Assembly (NCBI RefSeq): GCF_907163125.1
Contig: NZ_OU015319.1
Coordinates: forward strand, 496,001 to 560,000
Origin: Cloacibacterium caeni
GTDB taxonomy: Bacteria > Bacteroidota > Bacteroidia > Flavobacteriales > Weeksellaceae
Length of the DNA: 64,000 bases
Direction: 5' to 3'
Numbering within the stretch: position 1 is the stretch's first letter; every line of letters begins with the position of its first letter. The notes under the pieces are model-generated. The model searched no databases. It had not been told where the DNA came from and saw only the letters and a program-made list of their open reading frames with translations. Made by a program: the position numbers and the translations under genes. Below, piece after piece: positions 25,378 through 34,332 of the stretch.

Positions 25378-26187
25378 ATGAATTCCATGAAAACCGTTTT
25401 TCTAGCTTTAGCTACTGCTTTCGTACTCTTTTCTTGCAGCCCAAAAACCACTGGAAATAAAGGAATTATTCCAGAAAATTCCAATGAATTGGCTTCTGAA
25501 AATTTACCTTTTGCAGTAGATTCTCTTCAATTGCAAGATTCTATTTCTGTAGCAAAAACTTTGAAATTAAGAACTTCTTCTACCATTTTGTTATTTCCTA
25601 CGCTTCATAATAAAACTTTGTTAGACAGCATTTATAGTCCATCAGGAATCAGATTAGAGGCTTATTCTAAAGAAAAATTACAGAAAGAATTGGTAAATCA
25701 AAAAGAAGCTTATTTTTCTCAAGGTCAAGAGAATTCCTTAGAATTTCAATCAGGTTACGAACAAACTTGGGATGAAAATTCCTATATGAAGGTCTTCTCT
25801 AATCAAAATGATGTTCTTACTATTTCCTATGAAAATGATGGCTTTTCTGGTGGAGCGCATGGTTACTATAATATATTGTTCAAAAATTTTGACTTAAAAA
25901 CTAATACAGTAATTCAACTTTCTGATATTTTTATGGATATCAATAAAGTAGATTGGAATAAAATTTTAATGAAAAATTTTAAAAATCCAGACCAAAAAGA
26001 AATGCTTTTAGTTGATAAAATTCCCGTAAATAACAATTTCTATTTTGATTCCCAAAACATCACTTTTGTGTACAATCAATACGAAATTACAGCTTATGCA
26101 GCAGGAGTAGTGGAAATTTCTATTCCACTTTCTGAGTTGAAAGCTTATTTAAAACCAGAATTTATTTCGAGGAATAACATTAAATAA
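25378..26187 (+). CDS. DUF3298 / RsiV-like lipoprotein
   Basis: A 269-residue lipoprotein. The leader MKTVFLALATAFVLFSC gives a lipid cysteine at C20 (the ATG at 25387 would also serve as start). The C-terminal two thirds match the DUF4163/DUF3298 architecture known from RsiV, an anti-sigma factor whose outer domain binds lysozyme: ISYENDGFSGGAHGYYN and FDLKTNTVIQLSDIF are typical. No sigma factor gene is next to it and no membrane helix is present apart from the leader, so anti-sigma function is unlikely and the role is unknown. Confidence 0.8.
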   Translation: MNSMKTVFLALATAFVLFSCSPKTTGNKGIIPENSNELASENLPFAVDSLQLQDSISVAKTLKLRTSSTILLFPTLHNKTLLDSIYSPSGIRLEAYSKEKLQKELVNQKEAYFSQGQENSLEFQSGYEQTWDENSYMKVFSNQNDVLTISYENDGFSGGAHGYYNILFKNFDLKTNTVIQLSDIFMDINKVDWNKILMKNFKNPDQKEMLLVDKIPVNNNFYFDSQNITFVYNQYEITAYAAGVVEISIPLSELKAYLKPEFISRNNIK

Positions 26188-26226
26188 AACCAAATCAATT
26201 ATACAATGAGATTTGACTTGGTTTTA
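26186..26226 (+). terminator. Hairpin terminator after DUF3298 gene
   Basis: A 13-bp stem (26186-26198 with 26213-26225, one wobble) and a loop of about 14 bases. The T-run is short, so it is weaker than the others. Confidence 0.6.
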
Positions 26227-26294
26227 TGCCGATAGATAATTTATTGATTTAATTTTAATTAAATAATTATAAATTACTAATCGGTATAATTCCG

Positions 26295-26302
26295 TACTTT
26301 TG
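26295..26302 (+). promoter_or_regulatory. -7 element (TACTTTTG) for lipid kinase gene
   Basis: TACTTTTG ends 5 bp before the ATG at 26308, so the transcript would be leaderless or nearly so. Confidence 0.5.
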
Positions 26303-26307
26303 CACCC

Positions 26308-27156
26308 ATGCAAAATGTAGCATTTATCATCAATCCTTTTTCTGCAAAGAAAAATTATCAGCCTTTTCTTAATTCTTTACAAGCAAAGGTTGAAAATCCG
26401 TTGTATTTAATTTCAAAATCCATTCAAGATACTGAAAATTTCATCAAAGAAAATTTTGAAAAAGTAGACATTTTCGTTGCCATTGGTGGTGATGGAACCA
26501 TTTCTACGGTTGCGAAAAATTTAATTCACACGGATAAAATTCTCGGGATTTTCCCAGCAGGAAGTGGTAACGGTTTCTCTAATGAAACCAAGTTTTCTGA
26601 AAATTTAGACGAACTTTTAGCGAAAATTCAAAAGAAAAATTTTAAAGAAATTGATACGTTTACAGTAAACGAAAGATTTTCGATTAATGTAGCTGGAGTA
26701 GGATTTGATGGAGCGGTTATTGAAGCTTTTGAGAAAACTTCCAGAGGTTTTAAAAATTATATCAAAACTTCTATCCAGACTTTTTTTAAATACCAACCAA
26801 TTTCCATCAAATTCGAAGAAAAATATAAAAAATTTGACGGAAAATATTTGATGCTCAACGTTGCAAACACGCGACAATTCGGAAATAATGCCTACATTGC
26901 TCCTCATGCAAGTAAAAGTGATGGCTTGTTAGAAATTGCTTTGGTAAAGAAGTTTCCTTTCACTCATTCTGGCGTTTTTGCCTACAGAATGTTTACCAAA
27001 AAATTGGTTTCCAATCAGTACATTCATTATTTATCGGTTCCAGAAATTGAGTTTTCTGTAGATTCAGATTTGTGGCATCTCGACGGCGAGTTTAACCAAA
27101 TTTCATCTCCAGTTAAAGTAAAAGTGCTCCCAAAAAGTTTAAGAATTTTAGTCTAA
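26308..27156 (+). CDS. Diacylglycerol/sphingosine kinase-like lipid kinase
   Basis: A 282-residue protein of the DagK/YegS lipid kinase family. Features seen are FIINPFSAKKNYQPF at the start, the nucleotide-binding GGDGTIS near residue 60, GIFPAGSGNGFSNE near 78, and the C-terminal LWHLDGEFNQI. Such enzymes phosphorylate diacylglycerol or related lipids on the inner membrane face. The exact lipid is unknown. Its 3' end overlaps the convergent photolyase gene by 9 bp. Confidence 0.9.
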   Translation: MQNVAFIINPFSAKKNYQPFLNSLQAKVENPLYLISKSIQDTENFIKENFEKVDIFVAIGGDGTISTVAKNLIHTDKILGIFPAGSGNGFSNETKFSENLDELLAKIQKKNFKEIDTFTVNERFSINVAGVGFDGAVIEAFEKTSRGFKNYIKTSIQTFFKYQPISIKFEEKYKKFDGKYLMLNVANTRQFGNNAYIAPHASKSDGLLEIALVKKFPFTHSGVFAYRMFTKKLVSNQYIHYLSVPEIEFSVDSDLWHLDGEFNQISSPVKVKVLPKSLRILV

Positions 27157-28452
27157 ATTATCTAGAGCTTCTTTGTACACTTTCAGTACTTTTTCTCTGG
27201 CTTTTTTATGCTCTACGATAGGTTTTGGATAGTATTTCGTTCCAAATTCAGGAATCCATTTTTTAATATATTTAAAATCAGGATCGAATTTTTTCTGTTG
27301 TTCCTCTGGATTAAAAATTCTAAAATATGGAGCGGCATCACAACCAGAACTTGCGCACCATTGCCAGTTTCCATTATTCGCACTTAAATCGTAATCCATT
27401 AATTTTTCCGCAAAGTAAGCTTCGCCAATTCGCCAGTCGGTAAGCAAATGTTTGATGAGGAAACTCGCTGTAATCATTCTCACTCTATTGTGCATAAAAC
27501 CAGTAGTATTCAGTTCACGCATTCCCGCATCTACAAGAGGAAATCCTGTTTTTCCAGCTTTCCATTTTTCTAGAAATTCAGGATTATTTTCCCAGGGAAT
27601 CGCATCATATTTTGACTTGAAAGAATGATTGACCACTTTCGGAAAATGATACAAAATCTGCATGAAAAATTCTCTCCAAATCAATTCTTTCAAGAAAGTA
27701 AGGTTATTTTCTTTGGCAATTTTGGCTAATTTTCTCACGCTAATGGTTCCAAATCTCAGATGAACACCCAGTTGTGTAGTTCCTTTTACCGCAGGGAAAT
27801 TTCGAGTTTCTTCATAGGTTTTGATGATATGAAGATCTGCTTCTGGAACTTCAAATGTTAAATCTGTTTTTTGAAAACCAATATCTTCAATTTTGAACTC
27901 CTCAAAAGGAATTTCTAATAAATGATCTAGTTTTTTTTCTGATGGAAATCCTTGTAAATCAAATTTTTGAAATTCATTGAGCCAAAGTTTTGAATATGGA
28001 GTATAAACTGTGTAAGGTTTTTTATCGGCTTTTACAATTTCGTCTTTGTGAAAGATAACTTGGTCTTTAAATGGGTGAAAAGCGATATTTTTTGAAGCCA
28101 AAAAATCGGCAATTTCTTGGTCTCTTTTTATTGCGTAAGGTTCATAATCTTCATTGCAATAAACGGTTTCTATTTCATAGTTTTCAGTGAGTTTTTTATA
28201 AATTTCAAGAGGTTTTCCTTTGAAGATTTTGATGCCTTTATTCTTTGATTTTAGAAAAGAATTTAGGGTTTGTAAAGCATGTACAATGAAATCAACTCTC
28301 TTATCCGACTTATTTTCTAATAAATCTAAAATATCTTCGTCAAAAATAAAAATCGGCAGAACCTTTTTTCCCGATTCTAATGCTTGATATAATCCGTGAT
28401 TGTCTTTTAAACGAAGGTCTCGTCTGAACCAAAAAATAGATATTTTATCCAT
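27148..28452 (-). CDS. phr: Class I deoxyribodipyrimidine photolyase
   Basis: A 434-residue CPD photolyase of the cryptochrome/photolyase family. It uses blue light and FADH- to split cyclobutane pyrimidine dimers. The N-terminal antenna domain opens ISIFWFRRDLRLKDNHGL. The FAD-binding domain has LIWREFFMQILYHFP, TGFPLVDAGMRELNTTGF, NRVRMITASFLIKHLLTDWR and NNGNWQWCASSGCDAAPYFR. The second antenna dye cannot be told from sequence. It is the last gene of the minus-strand repair operon, 2 bp after the MarR gene. It is the only photolyase of the three that looks fully standard. Confidence 0.93.
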   Translation of the reverse strand: MDKISIFWFRRDLRLKDNHGLYQALESGKKVLPIFIFDEDILDLLENKSDKRVDFIVHALQTLNSFLKSKNKGIKIFKGKPLEIYKKLTENYEIETVYCNEDYEPYAIKRDQEIADFLASKNIAFHPFKDQVIFHKDEIVKADKKPYTVYTPYSKLWLNEFQKFDLQGFPSEKKLDHLLEIPFEEFKIEDIGFQKTDLTFEVPEADLHIIKTYEETRNFPAVKGTTQLGVHLRFGTISVRKLAKIAKENNLTFLKELIWREFFMQILYHFPKVVNHSFKSKYDAIPWENNPEFLEKWKAGKTGFPLVDAGMRELNTTGFMHNRVRMITASFLIKHLLTDWRIGEAYFAEKLMDYDLSANNGNWQWCASSGCDAAPYFRIFNPEEQQKKFDPDFKYIKKWIPEFGTKYYPKPIVEHKKAREKVLKVYKEALDNLD

Positions 28453-28454
28453 GC

Positions 28455-29102
28455 TTATTCTATCAAATGAAGGAGTTCTTTAATCTCAGAATTTTTGTGT
28501 TCTGTGTACAAAGTGTAATGAAAATCATTTACTTTTTTCAGTAATTCCAGCAATTTTGTTTTTTCATCATTTTTAAGGTTTGCCGAAAGAATTTTAGAAG
28601 TCGTATTGACTTTTTCTACCGATTGATGGAAGGCTTCTTCTCCTTTTTTGGTCAAAGTCAATCTTTTGGCACGTTTGTCATTTTCATCAACGGTTTCTTG
28701 AATCAAACCATCGTCTAGAAGTCTTTTGATGATTTGAATTCCCGTTTGTTTTTCGTGACCGTTTCTTTCGATGAGTTGCATTTTGGTCAAAGAAGGCTCA
28801 TCTTTGAGTCTATACAAATAAGTGAATTCTTCGTTCGCTAAAGTCGGAAAATCGCTTAAACCTTTGCGAATCATTTGTTTAGAGAATCTGCCCAAAAGCA
28901 AAACCTGTTTGCAAATTTCATTTTCGGTGAAACTTACTTCGTGGTTTTCATTTTTAAAAAGTTTGGTCGGACTTTCCGTAGTATATTTTTTTTCGTTGAG
29001 CCAAATTCTGAAATCTTCTATCGTAGCATGATTTTTAAACGATTTAGAATGTTCGTATTCCTGAACTTCTAAAAGGAGATTAATTAAAAAACTGGTTTCC
29101 AT
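28455..29102 (-). CDS. MarR family transcriptional regulator
   Basis: A 215-residue winged helix-turn-helix regulator, longer than the usual 140-160 because of an N-terminal extension of about 60 residues that includes IEDFRIWLNEKKYTTES. The DNA-binding part shows LTKMQLIERNGHEKQTGIQII (reader helix region, shown in part) and the wing DENDKRAKRLTLTKKGEE. MarR proteins repress nearby genes and are released by small ligands or oxidants. It lies between the SDR (5 bp) and the photolyase (2 bp) and may act on this operon in addition to the TetR protein at its head. Confidence 0.85.
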   Translation of the reverse strand: METSFLINLLLEVQEYEHSKSFKNHATIEDFRIWLNEKKYTTESPTKLFKNENHEVSFTENEICKQVLLLGRFSKQMIRKGLSDFPTLANEEFTYLYRLKDEPSLTKMQLIERNGHEKQTGIQIIKRLLDDGLIQETVDENDKRAKRLTLTKKGEEAFHQSVEKVNTTSKILSANLKNDEKTKLLELLKKVNDFHYTLYTEHKNSEIKELLHLIE

Positions 29103-29107
29103 ATTGC

Positions 29108-29806
29108 TTATAATTTAATAGTACTCATTCCTCCGTCAATGCCAAAAATCTGTCCGGTAATCCAAGAAGAAGAATCAGAAAGTAAAAATACAACCATTTT
29201 TGCAATTTCTTCAGGATTTCCTATTTTCTGAAGCGGATGTCTTTTCGCAGCGGCTTCTCTTTTCTCTGGCGATGCCAATAAAGCAGTGGCTAAATTGGTG
29301 TCTGAAAGTGACGGCGCAATAGCGTTAAATCTTATTTTCTGTAGCGAAAATTCTGCCGCTAAACTTTTTACCAAACCTTCTACAGCGCTTTTACTAGCAG
29401 CGATAGAAGAATGAAAAGGCATCCCTAATTTTGCTGCAATGGTGCTGAATAGAACCACACTTGCACTGTCAGATTTTTTAAGATTTGGCAATAATTTCTG
29501 AATGATTTTAATAGCTCCCAAAACGTTAATTTCAAAGTCTTTTTTAAAATCTTCGTCAGATAATCTTCCGAAAGGTTTTAGGTTAATGCTTCCTGGTGCA
29601 TAAACCAATCCATCAATTTTTTCAGGAAAAGAAACGTCATCCAAACTGTCTGTTAAAATATCTTTTTGATAAAAATGAAGTTTTACATTATTCAATTCTG
29701 GAGTTTCTGTTCTAGAAATTCCGATGATTTGAGCTTGGTTTTGTAATTGTTTTGCGGTGGCTAAACCTATTCCGCTTCCACAACCGATGATGACTATATT
29801 TTTCAT
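29108..29806 (-). CDS. SDR oxidoreductase lacking catalytic Tyr
   Basis: A 232-residue short-chain dehydrogenase with the Rossmann motif GCGSGIG at residues 8-14 and the C-terminal SSWITGQIFGIDGGMS. The catalytic Ser (S121 in LFSTIAA) and Lys (K139) are present, but the YxxxK Tyr is replaced: SSIAASKSAVEG has I135. Dehydrogenase chemistry is therefore doubtful; it could bind a nucleotide or a partner only, or use another acid. It is in the photorepair operon, 77 bp after the TIGR03643 gene and 5 bp before marR. The gap upstream holds a satellite-like tract. Confidence 0.85.
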   Translation of the reverse strand: MKNIVIIGCGSGIGLATAKQLQNQAQIIGISRTETPELNNVKLHFYQKDILTDSLDDVSFPEKIDGLVYAPGSINLKPFGRLSDEDFKKDFEINVLGAIKIIQKLLPNLKKSDSASVVLFSTIAAKLGMPFHSSIAASKSAVEGLVKSLAAEFSLQKIRFNAIAPSLSDTNLATALLASPEKREAAAKRHPLQKIGNPEEIAKMVVFLLSDSSSWITGQIFGIDGGMSTIKL

Positions 29807-29844
29807 GTTATTTTAATTTTTTGTTTTATTTTTTCTCACAGATT

Positions 29845-29882
29845 TTAAATCTAAAATCTAAAATCTTACATCTAAAATCTCA
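29845..29882. repeat. ATCTAAA tandem repeat tract
   Basis: Repeats of AAATCTAA and ATCTAAAATC in the only sizeable gap (77 bp) of the photorepair operon. Confidence 0.55.
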
Positions 29883-29883
29883 T

Positions 29884-30168
29884 TTATCTCTTTGATATTT
29901 TATTTAAACTTATGGTTCTCTGTCTGGTACATTTAAATCTCTCAATTTCTGGATTTCTTTTTTTGAGATGTTTTTGACTAATGCCAGAATTCACTCTTTT
30001 TCTCCAAAGATTGAAGGAACTTCTTTTCAGTTCAGTTCTCATAATAGCGATGGTTTCAGCTTCAGAAATCCCAAACTGAAAAGTGATGGCTTCAAATGGC
30101 GTTCTGTCTTCCCATGCCATTTCTATAATTCTGTCGATTTGTTCTACACTAAGATTTTTTTTCGTCAT
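29884..30168 (-). CDS. TIGR03643 (DUF2805) family protein
   Basis: A 94-residue protein of the TIGR03643 family. The N-terminal half is a small helix-turn-helix-like domain (IDRIIEMAWEDRTPFEAI, then FGISEAETIAIMR); the C-terminal half is strongly basic (LWRKRVNSG, KHLKKR, KCTRQRT), as would suit binding to nucleic acid. The family is typically found beside cryptochrome/photolyase genes and has no proven function. It overlaps the photolyase gene at 30165 by 4 bp, so it is translationally coupled to it. A DNA-binding helper role is inference. Confidence 0.85.
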   Translation of the reverse strand: MTKKNLSVEQIDRIIEMAWEDRTPFEAITFQFGISEAETIAIMRTELKRSSFNLWRKRVNSGISQKHLKKRNPEIERFKCTRQRTISLNKISKR

Positions 30169-31646
30169 TGGTCTAATTTTTCTAAAAAGTTTTGAACTCT
30201 CACGAGATGTAATTCTTTTTGCTGTTCCGTCATTTTATTCCAAGTGATAAGCATCATGCTCAATCTTGGAGTTTTTCTAAAAAATTCTTGATTTTTAGCA
30301 ATAAAATTCCAAAAAAGGGAATCCCAAATTTCTCCCCAATTTTCGGTTGAATAATCACTCATTTTTTTGAGATAATTGCTTCCGCTGATATACGGTTTTG
30401 TGCTCATCAATCCGCCATCAGCAAACAAACTCATGCCATACACATTAGGAACCATCACCCAATCATACGCATCAATGAACATCTCCATAAACCATTGATA
30501 GACGTCATCTGGATGAAATTCACACAAATTCATAAAATTGGCAAGAATCATCAGTCGTTCAATGTGATGAGCGTAACCTGTTTTCAATATTTTTTTAATG
30601 GTTTTGTCAATCGGAGCAATTCCTGTAGTTCCATCGTAAAAAGATTTTGGAATTTTTCTTTGATGATTCCAAAAATTTCGGGTTCTTTCGAAACTTCCTT
30701 TGTACAAATAGATTCCTCGAATAAATTCTCGCCAACCTAAAATCTGACGAACGAATCCTTCTAATGAATTGAGCGGAATTTCATTTTTTTGAGCAAATTC
30801 TATGGATTTTTCGATGATGTAATTTGGGGTTAAAAAGCCAATGTTCATCAATGGAGACAGCACGCTGTGATGCAAAAAATGCTCATGCTCTACGATGCTG
30901 TCTTCATAAATTCCAAATTCCAAAAATCTATTTTCCAAGAAATTTTCAAGCCAAATTTCCGCTTCTGAATAGGTAATTGGATAGATTTGATAATCTGTTA
31001 ATTCCCCGTAATGATTTCCGAAATTTTCAGAAACATAAACTTTCGCTTCTTTGTAAAAACGGTTATTCTGAGGAAATGAAATAGAAGGCGATTTTTTATT
31101 TTTTGGATATTTTTTTCGGTTTTCTGTATCGAAAGTCCATTTTTCGCCAATTGGTTTTCCATTTTCTAAAAGTATATTTCTAGAAATCCGCTGTTGCTTG
31201 TAAAAATCGGTTTGATGATAATGCTTTTTTCCTTCAAAATATACTTTTAAATCTTCTTTTGAATTGATAAAACTTGGGTTTTCAATAATCTCAACTTCTA
31301 GTTTTGTCTTTAAAATTCTCTTTTCCAACCAATCGTCACAAACATCTATGATTTTGATTTTTTCAAAACCTTCTTGTTCTAAAAATGGAATTAAATTTCG
31401 AATGTCTGAAAGCTGCGAAATGCTTTCTATATAATGAACTTGGAATCCTTTTTCGAGTAAAAAGTTTTCATAGAATTTCATCGTAGCTCTATGAAATGCT
31501 AATTTCTGTTGGTGAAATGTATACTGTTTGAAAAACAAAAATTCTTCCACTAAAAACATAGGAATTTCCTTTTCAAGAAAAGAAATCTCTTGAAATAACT
31601 GATTCGGAAATATCAATTGTGCCGTTTTTAGTGGTTTTTCAGCCAT
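30165..31646 (-). CDS. FeS-BCP-like cryptochrome/photolyase without Fe-S cysteines
   Basis: A 493-residue member of the PhrB/CryB group (bacterial (6-4) photolyase, FeS-BCP). Recognisable parts are LIFPNQLF at the start, QILGWREFIRGIYLY, AHHIERLMILANFMNLCE, and WVMVPNVYGMSLFADGGL with TKPYISGSNYL. In known members four cysteines near the C-terminal FAD domain bind a 4Fe-4S cluster. Here the whole protein has only two Cys (C103 and C375), and the region after the SNYLKKMSDY motif reads STENWGEIWDS. The cluster should be absent. Its start overlaps the cry-DASH remnant by 19 bp. Confidence 0.88.
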   Translation of the reverse strand: MAEKPLKTAQLIFPNQLFQEISFLEKEIPMFLVEEFLFFKQYTFHQQKLAFHRATMKFYENFLLEKGFQVHYIESISQLSDIRNLIPFLEQEGFEKIKIIDVCDDWLEKRILKTKLEVEIIENPSFINSKEDLKVYFEGKKHYHQTDFYKQQRISRNILLENGKPIGEKWTFDTENRKKYPKNKKSPSISFPQNNRFYKEAKVYVSENFGNHYGELTDYQIYPITYSEAEIWLENFLENRFLEFGIYEDSIVEHEHFLHHSVLSPLMNIGFLTPNYIIEKSIEFAQKNEIPLNSLEGFVRQILGWREFIRGIYLYKGSFERTRNFWNHQRKIPKSFYDGTTGIAPIDKTIKKILKTGYAHHIERLMILANFMNLCEFHPDDVYQWFMEMFIDAYDWVMVPNVYGMSLFADGGLMSTKPYISGSNYLKKMSDYSTENWGEIWDSLFWNFIAKNQEFFRKTPRLSMMLITWNKMTEQQKELHLVRVQNFLEKLDQ

Positions 31647-32134
31647 AAATTTCTAAATTTTTTATCGCTATCGTATTGTTCTGCTTGTTTTTCTGTGTTG
31701 AAACTTCTGTCTCGTGCATCATTCCCAATTCCAGCCAAATACAACCAGTTTCCGTAATTGCTGTGAACATCATAATCGATGAGCATTTGCTCGAAATATG
31801 CAGCGCCAATTCGCCAATCTAGTTTCAGATTTTTACAGAAATAAGAAGCTACATTTTGTCTTCCTCGATTGCTCATGAAACCCGTTTTTTGGAGTTCAAT
31901 CATGTTGGCATTCACAAATTCTGAGTGCGTTTTTCCAGAAACCCACTGTTCTAATTTTTTAGGATTATTCTGAAATTCTACATTTTTATGGGATTGAAGT
32001 CCGTTTTTGTAAAAAATTTCGTTGTGGTGTTGCAAAGCAATAAATTTGAAATAATCTCGCCACAGCAATTCGAAAATCAACCAATACGTAGATTCATTGG
32101 CTCCGAATTTTTGTTCAAATTTTTTCACTTCATC
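31628..32134 (-). pseudogene. Cry-DASH, C-terminal fragment cut by IS1380
   Basis: The 168-codon C-terminal part of a DASH-type cryptochrome/photolyase. It has WLIFELLWRDYFKF, FMSNRGRQNVASYFCKN, DWRIGAAYFE and the DASH hallmark NYGNWLYLAGIGNDARD. Upstream it runs straight into the insertion sequence; a GTG at 32128 could start a fragment but would lack the antenna domain. It is the 3' piece of the gene whose 5' piece lies at 33538-34332. Confidence 0.93.
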
Positions 32135-32139
32135 ATAAA
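32135..32139. repeat. Target site duplication ATAAA (left)
   Basis: ATAAA flanks the IS1380-family element on the left and recurs at 33538-33542 on the right. Confidence 0.9.
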
Positions 32140-33537
32140 CCCAAATTCCGCAATAGAAAAAAAAGAGTATTTTAGTATTCTAATATCCAACTGCGTAGCA
32201 GTAGAAAAAAATAAGCGATGAAATTCGAGCTATCCTTTACCAATAAAGAGATTACGCCTTGGGGAGGCATGGTGTTTTTAAAGCAAATGTTGGACAAAAT
32301 CGGCTTTAGAGAGCAAATTGAAAAATGCGAATCTTTACCTGTGTCACTTTCCAATAATTCTTATAAAAAAGAAGTTTTGCTTGAATCTTTTATTACGAGT
32401 ATTTGGTGTGGTGCCAATCGTTTTTTGCACACAGAAATTACCCGTGCAGATAAGGCTCTTGGGGAAATATTTGACTGGCGAAAGACCCCTGCTCAGGACG
32501 CATATAAACGCTATTTTGGCAAGTTTACACAACACATCAACCAGCAAGTTGGGCATTATTTTTTCAGTTGGTTTTTTCAGAATTTGAACCTCAATTATTT
32601 TACGTTAGACATTGATTCATCTGTAATTACTCGATACGGAGAGCAAGAGGGAGCAAAAAAAGGCTACAATCCTAAGAAAAAAGGAAGAAACAGCCATCAT
32701 CCTATCATTGCATTTGTGAACGATGTAAAGATGGTCGCTAATTTTTGGCTCAGGAGCGGCAATACTTCTTCGGCAAATAATTTTGTAGGATTTTTAGAAG
32801 AAACACTCTTAAATTTTGGGGATAAGAAAGTAGGATTAGTTCGTTTGGATAGTGGTTTTTTCCAGAAAGACATTATGGATTATCTTGAATTAAAAACACT
32901 CCAATACATCATCGCTGCAAAATTTACTCACCCCATTCAACACTTGATAGACCAGCAAGATTTTTGGATAAAAGTTGATGAGGGCATCGAAATTTGCGAC
33001 AAATATTATCAAGCAAAAAACTGGGAAAAGCCAAGAAGGATAGTCATTGTAAGGCAAAAAATAGCACAACGGCCGAATGCGGCAGGCCGAATATTAAGCC
33101 TGTTTCCGGAAGATGAAATCCATAGAAATTATCGCTATTCAGCCTATATTACCAACCAAGAACAATCGGCAACAGATGTTTGGAGAACGTACCGAAACAG
33201 AGGCGATGCAGAGAATCGAATCAAGGAATTAAAGGCAGATTTTGGAGCCGAAAGTTTTAACCTTAAAGGCTTTTTCCCTACAGAAGCTGCACTTATATTT
33301 TCGATGATTGCTTATAATCTGATGTCAATTTTCAGACTGTTTGTTCTTCAGGAAAAAACGCAGAAAACATTATCTACACTACGATATAGAACCTTTGCTA
33401 TTGGAGCTTATTTTGAAAAAGTAGGTGACACACTCAAACTGAAGATTGCACTCACCAAAAAACGCAGAAAATGGTTCGTCGGAATTTGGGATTACCCCAT
33501 AGACTTATCTCAAAAAATTTCAACTGCGTGATTTGGG
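32140..33537 (+). mobile_element. IS1380-family insertion sequence (1398 bp)
   Basis: A complete element bounded by inverted repeats CCCAAATTCCGCA (left, 32140) and, read inward from 33537, CCCAAATCACGCA. A 5-bp target duplication ATAAA flanks it (32135-32139 and 33538-33542). It holds one transposase gene on the plus strand and lies in the cry-DASH gene, which is read from the minus strand. The exact duplication and intact transposase suggest a recent insertion. Confidence 0.95.
32218..33531 (+). CDS. IS1380 family transposase
   Basis: A 437-residue DDE transposase of the IS1380 group. The first catalytic Asp is in TLDIDSSVITRYG, followed by the family-typical KGYNPKKKGRNSHHPII. The second is in LVRLDSGFFQKDI, and the Glu is in YRNRGDAENRIKELKADFG. 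The length is normal and no frame break is visible. Its stop codon TGA runs into the right inverted repeat. The gene is antisense to the surrounding repair operon. Confidence 0.93.
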   Translation: MKFELSFTNKEITPWGGMVFLKQMLDKIGFREQIEKCESLPVSLSNNSYKKEVLLESFITSIWCGANRFLHTEITRADKALGEIFDWRKTPAQDAYKRYFGKFTQHINQQVGHYFFSWFFQNLNLNYFTLDIDSSVITRYGEQEGAKKGYNPKKKGRNSHHPIIAFVNDVKMVANFWLRSGNTSSANNFVGFLEETLLNFGDKKVGLVRLDSGFFQKDIMDYLELKTLQYIIAAKFTHPIQHLIDQQDFWIKVDEGIEICDKYYQAKNWEKPRRIVIVRQKIAQRPNAAGRILSLFPEDEIHRNYRYSAYITNQEQSATDVWRTYRNRGDAENRIKELKADFGAESFNLKGFFPTEAALIFSMIAYNLMSIFRLFVLQEKTQKTLSTLRYRTFAIGAYFEKVGDTLKLKIALTKKRRKWFVGIWDYPIDLSQKISTA

Positions 33538-34332
33538 ATAAATGGAAACCGCCGAAATACTTCCATTGGCTATCCACGCCGAAAATTTGGAACTGTAATC
33601 ACTTCCTACCAATCCATTTCTGGTATTTTTATAATCTTTAACCAATTGAGTTTCTTCAAAATAATAATCCAATCTTTCCCAAGCTGCATTTTCACCGCCA
33701 GAAAAAGGAAATGCTGAGTCAGGATGTGTTTCGAAATCCTCAAAACCTAATTTTTCTAAATCAATTTTTTCTGATGGAATTTCTAGCTTAAAAAACGCTC
33801 TTATTTTTTCTATTTTTAAAGGTTTTCTTACGCTGAAATTCTTTTCAACCTTATTTCTGAAGGTGGTAAAAAGCGCAGGAATTTTTTCTAATCTTTCGAA
33901 AACAAAATCTGGTTCTAATAAAAATTGTGAATAAGATTTTTCAAATTTCACATTGGATAGAGCAGAAGCAACACTTTTTTCTAAATCTATTTCTTCTTGA
34001 GTAAATTCTTCTTCACAAAAGATTTTTTGAATAGAGTAGTGTTCATTCAATTTTTCAAAAATCTCCTTAGTCTTTCCAAATTTTATCAAAAAAGTTATGT
34101 TGAGTTCAGCAAGATTGTGTTGTAAATCTTGAACACTTTCCAACAAAAATTTTGCACGGAATTTCCCGATTTTTCTGAAACCAAACTGCTTTTTTTGATA
34201 AAAATCTTCATCGAAAATATACAAAGCTATAAAAGGCAAATCTTCTTGAGATGCCTTAAATAGAGATATTTGGTCTTTGGTTCTTAAATCATTTTTGAAC
34301 CAAACGATGTTGATTTTTTGTTTTTCCTGCAT
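33538..34332 (-). pseudogene. Cry-DASH, N-terminal fragment cut by IS1380
   Basis: The 265-codon N-terminal part of a DASH-type cryptochrome: antenna domain ([19 protein letters not shown]) and the start of the FAD domain with the DASH motif VGSDYSSKFSAWIANGS. The frame then enters the IS end and stops at 33520. Joining codon TAT at 33538-33540 to GAT at 32134 restores NGSISAVSIY-DEVKKFEQKFGANES and a 433-residue protein, a normal bacterial DASH length. DASH proteins repair CPDs in single-stranded DNA or act in light sensing. The insertion should also be polar on the downstream repair genes. Confidence 0.95.

Noticed and set aside
32172-32587. Extra frames inside the IS1380 element
   Set aside because: They are other-frame shadows of the transposase gene and have no independent support.
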